DNA from: RI-153 sp963752935
GTDB taxonomy: Bacteria > Chloroflexota > Anaerolineae > Caldilineales > Caldilineaceae
Length of the DNA stretch: 64,000 nt
Direction: 5' to 3'
Assembly: GCA_963752935.1 (NCBI GenBank)
Contig: CAVWAL010000008.1
Location: 1 to 64,000, forward strand
In this document: positions 26,196-32,663 of the stretch, in pieces
How the letters are laid out: each line of letters begins with the position of its first letter
How positions within the stretch are numbered: the stretch's first letter is position 1
The notes under the pieces: model-generated
Told to the model about the DNA's origin: nothing
Database searches by the model: none
The model's input: the letters and a program-made list of their open reading frames with translations, nothing else
Made by a program: the position numbers and the translations under genes

Positions 26196-26239
26196 TTGAC
26201 ATTAGATAAACGACATGCTATAGTAGCCATTATCTAATG
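26196..26239 (+). promoter_or_regulatory. consensus promoter inside a perfect inverted repeat, upstream of the CarH-like gene
   Basis: TTGACA (26196-26201), 17 bases, then TATAGT (26219-26224). A perfect 10-base inverted repeat, CATTAGATAA (26200-26209) and TTATCTAATG (26230-26239), starts on the last bases of the -35 box and ends just past the -10 box. A repressor bound to both arms would block RNA polymerase. CarH-type proteins autorepress in the dark this way, so it is a good candidate operator for the gene downstream. Confidence 0.7.
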
Positions 26240-26271
26240 AACGTAGTTCCGCTGGTAAAGAGGGTAAGACT

Positions 26272-27726
26272 ATGGCATCGAGCAAGGGTCAAGATCAATC
26301 ATCACCGAAATCGGGCGAATCCATCGAGCCACAGGCCCCCTCGGACCGTCCAACATACAATCTGCGCGCGGTCGTACAACGGACTGGGCTCAAACCCGAT
26401 ACATTGCGCGCCTGGGAGAGACGGTACGGACTGCCCGTCCCAAACCGCACAGAGGGTGGGCATCGTGTCTATTCGGAAGCAGATGTTCAATGCCTGCTAT
26501 GGTTGATTGCACGCCAAGAGGAAGGCATGAACATTTCTCAAGCGGCGAAGCTATGGCAAACGCTTGAAGAAGAAGGACAGATCCTCAGCGTCAATGAGAG
26601 CCCCATGACGCAATCCAGGCAGGTGGAGCAATCTGGATATGAATCGACCCGTGGCGGTGTTATTGAAGATCTACGCCACCACTGGATCGAGGCATGCTCT
26701 ACCTTTAACGAACGAGAAGCCGAAATTGTGATGGCGCAAGCGTTTGCGCTGTACCCAGCCGAAACCGTCTGCGTGGAACTTCTGCAGAAGGGGCTCCATC
26801 AGATCGGGATGGAGTGGTATCGTGGACAGTACACGACGCAGCAAGAGCACTTTGCCTCGGCACTGGCTATGCGTCGGCTGGAAACACTGCTCGCCGCTAC
26901 CCCGGATCCGACCCAACATGGCCGCGTCATCGTGGCCTGTCCGGCGCACGAAAATCATACGTTCAGCCCCCTTCTACTGACGGTTCTGTTGCGCCGCCGT
27001 GGCTGGGACGTAGTTTATCTGGGGGCCAATCTGCCACAAGAAGAGTTGATCGAAACCGTTCGTGCGACTCATCCCGACATGGTGGTGTTGGTTGCGCAGC
27101 AGTTGTCGACGGCGGCGTCTCTGCTCGAGATGGCGCGTCTTCTGTCCACGCATCGCGTGCGGGTGGCTTATGGTGGGCAGATTTTCAACATGATTCCTGA
27201 TCTGCGCGAGCATATCCCGGCCTACTTCTTGGGCACTGAGCTGGCTGCCGCCCCCATGCAGGTCGAACGCATTTTGATGCGACCGCCCCTGTTGCCGACG
27301 GCGCAGCCGATTTCCCACGAGTATGAACTGGCGCTGGCGGAGTTTCTTGAAAAGCAGGCCCAGATTGATGCTTACGTATGGCAGGTGATGAGTGCGCAAG
27401 GAATGCCACACAGCCACTTGAGCGCAGCGAAACATAACTTTGGACGCGATCTGACGGCAGCCTTGACGCTGGGCAACCTAGACTATATGGGGAATGATCT
27501 GAACTGGATCGCCGGGCTGCTTTCATATCGGCAGATCTCGCCTGAAGCACTGGTGCTATACATCACGGTCTATGCCGAGGCCGCTCGGCGCTCCTTGACC
27601 GAGCCCGGTCGTCTCATTGTGGACTGGCTGATGCACCTTTTGAACAAGCACGGTTACAGTGGAACTGAAAACCATGAGGCGACTACACAGGGCGAGGGCG
27701 GTCACAACGGACCTTCTCGCAATTGA
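26272..27726 (+). CDS. MerR-type, B12-binding photoreceptor regulator (CarH/LitR-like) with extra C-terminal domain
   Basis: 484 residues. Residues ~28-100 are a MerR winged-helix domain (YNLRAVVQRTGLKPDTLRAW, RTEGGHRVYSEADV). Residues ~130-205 are the four-helix B12-capping domain with the exact light-sensor signature W-x9-EH (W182, E192, H193). Residues ~215-335 form the Rossmann-like cobalamin domain with E227-x-H229-x-x-S232, H229 being the likely lower axial ligand; the usual last residue of this motif is glycine. Known CarH proteins end near 300 residues; this one continues for ~145 helical residues (DYMGNDLNWIAGLLSYRQIS, VYAEAARRSLTEPG) of unknown role. The family is a dark repressor that light releases through adenosylcobalamin photolysis. 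Photolyase and two other genes downstream fit a light regulon. Start ATG at 26272 with GAGGG before it. Confidence 0.85.
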   Translation: MASSKGQDQSSPKSGESIEPQAPSDRPTYNLRAVVQRTGLKPDTLRAWERRYGLPVPNRTEGGHRVYSEADVQCLLWLIARQEEGMNISQAAKLWQTLEEEGQILSVNESPMTQSRQVEQSGYESTRGGVIEDLRHHWIEACSTFNEREAEIVMAQAFALYPAETVCVELLQKGLHQIGMEWYRGQYTTQQEHFASALAMRRLETLLAATPDPTQHGRVIVACPAHENHTFSPLLLTVLLRRRGWDVVYLGANLPQEELIETVRATHPDMVVLVAQQLSTAASLLEMARLLSTHRVRVAYGGQIFNMIPDLREHIPAYFLGTELAAAPMQVERILMRPPLLPTAQPISHEYELALAEFLEKQAQIDAYVWQVMSAQGMPHSHLSAAKHNFGRDLTAALTLGNLDYMGNDLNWIAGLLSYRQISPEALVLYITVYAEAARRSLTEPGRLIVDWLMHLLNKHGYSGTENHEATTQGEGGHNGPSRN

Positions 27727-27824
27727 GCATACCGTCGGACAGATGGCCCACTATCGCCTTGCTGCGGGCAAGAGATTTGGTAATGTCAGCAGCACAACCA
27801 AAATTGAATTGGCACGTTATTATT

Positions 27825-27867
27825 GGAGACCCTCAGGTCATGGCAACGCTGAAGGTCTCCATTTTTC
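27825..27867 (+). terminator. terminator-like hairpin after the CarH-like gene
   Basis: GGAGACCCTCAG (27825-27836) pairs with CTGAAGGTCTCC (27849-27860) and is followed by ATTTTTC. It lies 30 bases before the next gene, so the photolyase group may have partial read-through or its own control. Confidence 0.6.
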
Positions 27868-27897
27868 TAGTGGCATACTCACCCCAGGAGAAATCAG

Positions 27898-28818
27898 ATG
27901 CATGTGATCGTAACCGGCGGAACCGGGCTGATCGGAACAGCGCTCGTCAAAAGTTTGCTTAGCGATGGGCATACAGTAACGGTACTCAGCCGTTCTCCGC
28001 ACCGAAAGCAGAAACCGGAATTGAACGGCGCCAATCTGGTGGAGTGGGATGCGCGCACGGCGCAAGGTTGGGGATCGTTGGCGGACGGCGCCGATGCCAT
28101 CGTCAACCTGGCCGGCGCCGGTATAGCCGATGGTCGCTGGTCCGCTGAACGTAAACGGCTGATTATTGACAGCCGCGTCCACGCCGGCCAGGCTGTGATG
28201 GAGGCGATCCGCGGAGCAGCCGTGAAACCTAAAGTGCTGATCCAATCTTCGGCTGTGGGCTATTATGGCCCGAGTGGCGATCAGAAGCTAGATGAAAGCA
28301 ATTCACCCGGCGGAGACTTCCTGGCCCACGTCTGCTTTGAGTGGGAGGCATCTACGGCGGGCGCGGTAGATCTGGGCGTGCGTCGTCCTGTAATACGCAC
28401 CGGCGTTGTGCTCTCCACACAGGGGGGTGCTCTGCCCAAGCTGCTGCTTCCCTTCCGTTTGTACGCTGGCGGGCCGCTGGGCAATGGCAAACAGTACTTC
28501 CCGTGGATTCACCTGGATGATGAGGTGAGAGCCATTCGCTTTTTGCTTGAGTCGCCCCACGCCAATGGCGCGTACAATCTGGCGGCTCCCAATCCACCGA
28601 CAAATGCCGAATTCAGCAAACAGTTAGGCAAGGCGATGAATCGTCCGTCGTTGCTGCCGGTGCCGGGGATTGCATTGAAGATGCTTTTCGGTGAGATGTC
28701 CACCGTCCTTCTCGATGGTCAACGAGCAGTACCAAAGCGGCTTGAGGAAGCGAGCTTTGACTTTCTCTACACAGAGGTTGCCCCAGCGGTACGCGATTTG
28801 CTACAGACAAAGAAGTGA
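27898..28818 (+). CDS. TIGR01777-family NAD(P)-binding SDR/epimerase-like protein
   Basis: 306 residues, extended short-chain dehydrogenase fold of the YfcH/TIGR01777 family, reaction unknown. The N-terminal nucleotide-binding motif is VTGGTGLIGTAL; other family blocks are DAIVNLAGAGIADGRWSAER, KVLIQSSAVGYYGPSGD and FPWIHLDDEVRAIRFLL, with the small C-terminal domain FGEMSTVLLDGQRAVPKRLE. Start ATG at 27898 with CAGGAGA before it. Members of this family recur in CarH/LitR light regulons together with photolyase, the arrangement seen here: SRPBCC gene 4 bases after, photolyase after that. Confidence 0.88.
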   Translation: MHVIVTGGTGLIGTALVKSLLSDGHTVTVLSRSPHRKQKPELNGANLVEWDARTAQGWGSLADGADAIVNLAGAGIADGRWSAERKRLIIDSRVHAGQAVMEAIRGAAVKPKVLIQSSAVGYYGPSGDQKLDESNSPGGDFLAHVCFEWEASTAGAVDLGVRRPVIRTGVVLSTQGGALPKLLLPFRLYAGGPLGNGKQYFPWIHLDDEVRAIRFLLESPHANGAYNLAAPNPPTNAEFSKQLGKAMNRPSLLPVPGIALKMLFGEMSTVLLDGQRAVPKRLEEASFDFLYTEVAPAVRDLLQTKK

Positions 28819-28821
28819 GCC

Positions 28822-29271
28822 ATGGTCTATACACATAGTTTTCGGGTCCACGCACCACTGTCCGCCGTGGTCAAGTTCCACCAACAATCGGCCAGCATGG
28901 GAGCGATCACACCGCCACCCATCATTGTGCGCGTTCACGAAGCGCCGGCGCTCCTCAGCGAAGGTGACCGAATGGACTTCACCATGTGGCTTGGGCCGAT
29001 GCCAATCCGCTGGCTGGCGCAAATCGAAGGCGTGACGGCCAACAGCTTCGTGGACCGCCAGGTGCGCGGCCCCTTCCGGCGGTGGGAACACGAACATCGT
29101 TTTGTCCGCATCGACGCGCAGACCACAGAAGTGCAAGATGAAGTCACGGTGCAACTGCATGAAAGCAGTCGCTGGTGGCAGATTGTGGGGTTCGGCATGT
29201 GGATTGGGCTGCCGCTCCTCTTCGCGTATCGTGGCTGGCGGACACGTCGTTTGTTGGAGCAGGCAACATGA
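28822..29271 (+). CDS. SRPBCC (START/polyketide cyclase-like) ligand-binding protein
   Basis: 149 residues. The N-terminal strand YTHSFRVHAPLSAVVKFH, the central ITPPPIIVRVHEAPALLSEG and the pattern FRRWEHEHRFVRIDAQTTEV followed by a long C-terminal helix fit the SRPBCC helix-grip fold that binds hydrophobic ligands. The hydrophobic stretch IVGFGMWIGLPLLFAYRG could be a membrane-touching helix. The start at 28822 is three bases after the upstream stop, and the stop overlaps the photolyase start (ATGA), so all three genes are translationally coupled. SRPBCC and TIGR01777 proteins often sit together, sometimes fused. Ligand unknown. Confidence 0.75.
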   Translation: MVYTHSFRVHAPLSAVVKFHQQSASMGAITPPPIIVRVHEAPALLSEGDRMDFTMWLGPMPIRWLAQIEGVTANSFVDRQVRGPFRRWEHEHRFVRIDAQTTEVQDEVTVQLHESSRWWQIVGFGMWIGLPLLFAYRGWRTRRLLEQAT

Positions 29272-30698
29272 CCGCTCACCGTACGGCGATCTGGTGGGTC
29301 AGGCGTGATCTGCGCCTGACCGATAACCAGGCGCTCGCCGCCGCCCTGGCATACGGGGACAACGTGGTGCCGGTCTTCGTGCTCGATCCCAGATTGCTCA
29401 ACTCCTCGTTCAGCGGCGAAAAACGGCTGGCTTTTCTCTATGCCGGGCTGCACAGATTGGATGAAGATCTGCGCAGCCGCGGCAGTCGCCTGATTCTGCT
29501 CAGGGGGCGGCCCGAAGAAACCCTTTCCAGGCTGGTGCAATCCACCGGCGCAGGGGCAATTTTTGCCGAACAGGATTATTCCCCTTTTGCACGGCGACGA
29601 GACGACGCAGTCCGAGAGCGGCTACCGTTGCTCCACCTGACCCAGGGAGTGTCTGCGCTGCCCATCGGACAGGTGCGAAAAGCCGACGGCGATCCCTATG
29701 TGGTCTATTCACCGTACAAGCGCCAATGGCTCGCCCAGCGCCTGCCTGAAATGGAGGATATCCTCGCTGCAGCGGCGCAGATCCAGACTGTCTGTGAGAT
29801 CAAAGGGGATGACATTCCGCATGAACCTGCGTTGCCCGATCAAGTGCCCTTCCCGCCCGGAGAAGACGAGGCGTTGGCGCGGTTAAAACGCTTTGTCACG
29901 GGTGAGGATGCGCCGATCTACGCCTATGCCGAGCAACGCGATCTACCCGCTATCGAGGGAACCAGTCAATTGTCGCCTTACTTGCGCTTCGGTATGCTTT
30001 CGGCGCGCCAAGCCCTCAGCGCAGCCCGCTACGCCGTCCAGAATGCAGCCAATTCTTCACAGCGCAAAGCGGCGGAAACGTGGATATCAGAACTGATCTG
30101 GCGCGATTTCTATATAAGTGTGCTCCACTATTTCCCTCATGTCCGGGAGACCAGTTTCCGGCCTGAGTACGACGCCATTGCCTGGCGCAACGACGAAGAC
30201 GAGTTCGACGCCTGGCGTCAAGGACGCACAGGATATCCGTTCGTCGATGCGGCCATGCGTCAACTGCGTATCAGTGGGTGGATGCACAACCGGGCGCGCA
30301 TGGTCGTGGCCTCCTTCCTGGTCAAGGATCTGCTCATCGATTGGCGTTGGGGCGAACGCTGGTTTATGCAGCAGTTGGTCGACGGCGATCCGGCGGCCAA
30401 CAATGGCGGCTGGCAGTGGGCTGCCGGCACAGGAACCGACGCCGCCCCCTATTTTCGCATCTTCAACCCGGTGACCCAGAGCGAAAAGTTTGATGCAGAC
30501 GGTAACTACATCCGCCGCTGGGTATCTGAACTCAGGCACGTGCCCACCCAGTTCATCCACACACCATGGAAGATGTCTGCCGCCGATCAGGAGCAGGCCC
30601 AGTGCCGAATAGGCAAAGAATATCCTGCACCAATTGTCGATCACAGAGAAGTGCGCCAACGCGCGTTGGCTGCGTACGGCGTCATAAAGGGTTCGTGA
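29268..30698 (+). CDS. phr: deoxyribodipyrimidine photolyase (class I CPD type)
   Basis: Uses blue light and FAD to split cyclobutane pyrimidine dimers in DNA. 476 residues from the ATG at 29268, which overlaps the previous stop (ATGA); the open frame upstream belongs to the SRPBCC gene in another frame. N-terminal photolyase domain starts AIWWVRRDLRLTDNQALAAA. The FAD domain has SQLSPYLRFGMLSARQA, ETWISELIWRDFYI, FVDAAMRQLRISGWMHNRAR and the hallmark DGDPAANNGGWQWAAGTGTD followed by APYFRIFNP. The asparagine-rich loop is the CPD-photolyase form. Clustered with a B12 photoreceptor regulator, so light-induced expression is expected. Confidence 0.95.
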   Translation: MTAHRTAIWWVRRDLRLTDNQALAAALAYGDNVVPVFVLDPRLLNSSFSGEKRLAFLYAGLHRLDEDLRSRGSRLILLRGRPEETLSRLVQSTGAGAIFAEQDYSPFARRRDDAVRERLPLLHLTQGVSALPIGQVRKADGDPYVVYSPYKRQWLAQRLPEMEDILAAAAQIQTVCEIKGDDIPHEPALPDQVPFPPGEDEALARLKRFVTGEDAPIYAYAEQRDLPAIEGTSQLSPYLRFGMLSARQALSAARYAVQNAANSSQRKAAETWISELIWRDFYISVLHYFPHVRETSFRPEYDAIAWRNDEDEFDAWRQGRTGYPFVDAAMRQLRISGWMHNRARMVVASFLVKDLLIDWRWGERWFMQQLVDGDPAANNGGWQWAAGTGTDAAPYFRIFNPVTQSEKFDADGNYIRRWVSELRHVPTQFIHTPWKMSAADQEQAQCRIGKEYPAPIVDHREVRQRALAAYGVIKGS

Positions 30699-30757
30699 AG
30701 CATAGAGTCGGGTCACGTTGCTGTACTGCGCTCTGGCTCGGCTGAAAGGAGTTTCTC

Positions 30758-31699
30758 ATGAAAGTTGGAATCGTCGGAACTGGTCTCGTAGGAGCGACCG
30801 CCGCCTTCACACTGGCGGTGCGCGGTGTTGCCAGCCAAATCGTGTTGGTCGATAAAAATGTAGCACGCGCCGAAGCCGAAGCGGACGACATCTTGCACGC
30901 CGTCCCATTTGTTCAACCCACCCGTGTTTGGGCGGGCGACTATGCGGACTTAAACGGTGCGCGTGTCGTCATCGTGGCAGCGGGCGTAGGTCAACGTCCT
31001 GGCGAGAGCCGGCTGGAACTACTCAACCGCAACGCCGCCGTCTTCCGTTCTGTTATCCCGTCCATCCTGGAATATGCGCCGGAGACGATCCTGCTGATTG
31101 CCACCAATCCGGTGGATGTGATGACCCATCTGGCCGCTCACTTTGCAGCGGAACGCGGCGTGCCTGCGCAGCGAGTGATCGGTTCGGGCACCACACTGGA
31201 TACAGCCCGCTTCCGCGCCCTGCTTGGCCGCCAACTCGGCGTCGATTCCGGTCATGTTCACGCCTATGTAGTGGGCGAACACGGGGATTCAGAGGTGCTG
31301 ACCTGGTCTCAGGTCCGCGTCGGCAATCTGACGCTAGAGGAATTTTGCTCGATGGAGCACGTCGCCCTGAATGCTGAACAGCGTCAACAGATCGAGGAAC
31401 GAGTCCGCCGCGCTGCATACAAGATCATCGAGGGCAAAGGCGCCACCTACTACGGCATTGCCGGCGCGTTATCAGCCATTACCGGGGCGATTCTGCGCGA
31501 TCAGCGGACATTGCTCACCGTCTGCCACCGCAATGCCAACGTTCAGGGCGTCAAGGATGTGACCCTTGCCCTGCCTCATCTGGTTGGCGGCGACGGTGTG
31601 ATCACCACTTTCCCGCTGCCGCTCTCTGCCGAAGAAGCATCGGCGCTTAAGCAGAGCGCACAGGTTATCCGATCGGCCATCGATCAGCTCAGTCTGTAA
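30758..31699 (+). CDS. ldh: L-lactate dehydrogenase
   Basis: Interconverts pyruvate and L-lactate with NAD. 313 residues. Nucleotide motif GTGLVG at 7-12, acidic D32 for NAD preference. In the mobile loop the specificity position is Q79 followed by R80 (GVGQRPGESR), which selects lactate over malate dehydrogenase. Other catalytic residues are N117 (NPVD), R151 and H175 in VVGEHGDSE. Start ATG at 30758 with AAAGGAG before it; monocistronic, with a hairpin terminator after the stop. Confidence 0.93.
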   Translation: MKVGIVGTGLVGATAAFTLAVRGVASQIVLVDKNVARAEAEADDILHAVPFVQPTRVWAGDYADLNGARVVIVAAGVGQRPGESRLELLNRNAAVFRSVIPSILEYAPETILLIATNPVDVMTHLAAHFAAERGVPAQRVIGSGTTLDTARFRALLGRQLGVDSGHVHAYVVGEHGDSEVLTWSQVRVGNLTLEEFCSMEHVALNAEQRQQIEERVRRAAYKIIEGKGATYYGIAGALSAITGAILRDQRTLLTVCHRNANVQGVKDVTLALPHLVGGDGVITTFPLPLSAEEASALKQSAQVIRSAIDQLSL

Positions 31700-31765
31700 T
31701 CTGTCGATTGAGTGCGCAGCGTTAGGGCGCAACGCCTGTACCAAACGAAATCAAGGGAGCGAGCC

Positions 31766-31800
31766 GACCGCAACGGTCGGGCGACCGCCGCGGTCGGGCT
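31766..31800. repeat. short direct repeat GACCGCNNCGGTCGGGC
   Basis: Two adjacent copies of a 17-base unit, GACCGCAACGGTCGGGC then GACCGCCGCGGTCGGGC, each with an internal palindrome (GACCG/CGGTC). Lies just before the ldh terminator. Could be a small structured end of the ldh message; no other role is visible. Confidence 0.4.
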
Positions 31801-31807
31801 GCTTCAG

Positions 31808-31850
31808 AAAGCGGGTCCACGAGATCTCGTCGTTGAACCCGCTTTGGTTT
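31808..31850 (+). terminator. terminator after ldh
   Basis: AAAGCGGGT (31808-31816) pairs with ACCCGCTTT (31837-31845), followed by GGTTT. The loop also contains a small palindrome (CGAGATCTCG). Confidence 0.6.
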
Positions 31851-31937
31851 CGATATGCCTCGCAGACTCGGCTACTCAACCGGCGCTAGTCCCTCTGGTC
31901 AAGCCAAAGTTAGCATTGCTGTGTCGGCTACGCACTT

Positions 31938-31998
31938 CTTGACAGCGATCAAAATATGCCTTATACTACACTCCGTACCCCCCCCCAGGGGGGTGGGG
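31938..31998 (+). promoter_or_regulatory. promoter and CsoR-type operator of the copper operon
   Basis: TTGACA (31938-31943) and TATACT (31961-31966) are 17 bases apart. Immediately downstream, 31975-31998 reads TACCCCCCCCC then AGGGGGGTGGGG, the C-tract/G-tract pseudo-palindrome typical of CsoR binding sites. A repressor bound there would block the promoter until Cu(I) releases it. The csoR gene starts 36 bases later. Confidence 0.75.
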
Positions 31999-32033
31999 AA
32001 AGGGCAATGTGAGGCCAGAATCGGAGGACCGGG

Positions 32034-32312
32034 ATGGACCAAAAGACCAAACAAGATGTGACGCGGCGGCTGGCCAGTGCAGCAGGGCATGTCAAAGGCA
32101 TTGAACGGATGATCGAAGAAGATGCCTACTGCATCGACATCATCAAGCAGGTGCAAGCCGTGCAGGCGGCATTGGGCAAGGTCAGTACTTTGATTCTGGA
32201 CAATCACTTGCACACTTGCGTCACCTCGGCTGTGCGCGGCGATGATCCTGTCGAGCGCGAGGCCGTGTTGCACGAGATCACTAGCGTCTTCGAAATGTCG
32301 GGGAAGCTGTGA
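32034..32312 (+). CDS. csoR: CsoR-family copper-sensing repressor
   Basis: 92-residue all-helical repressor. The Cu(I)-binding ligands have the right identity and spacing: C33, H58 and C62 (DAYCID, DNHLHTC). The N-terminal RRLASAAGHVKGIERMIEED is the family's DNA-contact helix. Start ATG at 32034 with CGGAGGA before it. It leads an operon with copZ and copA, behind a GC-tract operator, so it is a copper rather than a nickel or sulfide member of the family. It should release DNA when Cu(I) binds. Confidence 0.93.
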   Translation: MDQKTKQDVTRRLASAAGHVKGIERMIEEDAYCIDIIKQVQAVQAALGKVSTLILDNHLHTCVTSAVRGDDPVEREAVLHEITSVFEMSGKL

Positions 32313-32349
32313 GAAACGAGAACATTCGCATTTCACACCGGAGGATTGT

Positions 32350-32556
32350 ATGACTACCAAGACGTTCGTTGTTCCCAACATTAGCTGCGGTCATTGTACC
32401 CATACGATTGAAAACGAAGTGAGTGAGTTGGCTGGGGTAAAAGAAGTGCAGGCAGACGAGGCCACCAAAGAGGTCACCGTCACCTGGGATACCCCCGCCA
32501 CCTGGAGCGAGATTGAGTCTCTGCTCAAGGAAATCAATTATCCGCCACAGGGGTAG
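32350..32556 (+). CDS. copZ: CopZ-like copper chaperone (HMA domain)
   Basis: 68 residues, one heavy-metal-associated domain with the metal site SCGHC (NISCGHCTHTIE) and the beta strands VKEVQADEATKEVTVTW. Carries Cu(I) in the cytoplasm and hands it to CopA and CsoR. The ATG at 32350 is preferred over the longer open frame because CGGAGGA is seven bases upstream and the domain begins there. The X-Cys motif has GH between the cysteines instead of the commoner AN/AS; chaperones with His here bind copper tightly. Confidence 0.9.
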   Translation: MTTKTFVVPNISCGHCTHTIENEVSELAGVKEVQADEATKEVTVTWDTPATWSEIESLLKEINYPPQG

Positions 32557-32582
32557 AAGCAGCGGGTCGAGATGACGAGATT

Positions 32583-32630
32583 TCAGGGATAAGGCGATTG
32601 ATCCAAGTCATTCAATCGCCTTATCCCTGA
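32583..32630 (+). promoter_or_regulatory. perfect 19-bp hairpin between copZ and copA
   Basis: Arms 32583-32601 (TCAGGGATAAGGCGATTGA) and 32612-32630 are exactly complementary with a 10-base loop. No T-run follows. It lies 34 bases before the copA start and could protect or process the message so that the small chaperone is made in excess over the membrane pump. Confidence 0.65.
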
Positions 32631-32663
32631 CGCTCTAGTCTCCCTTTTGAGGGAGTGAAAAGT

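Noticed and set aside
31766..31800. Direct repeat near the ldh end as a CRISPR or phage attachment site
   Set aside because: Only two copies, adjacent without spacers, and within the 3' region of ldh; a structured message end explains it better.
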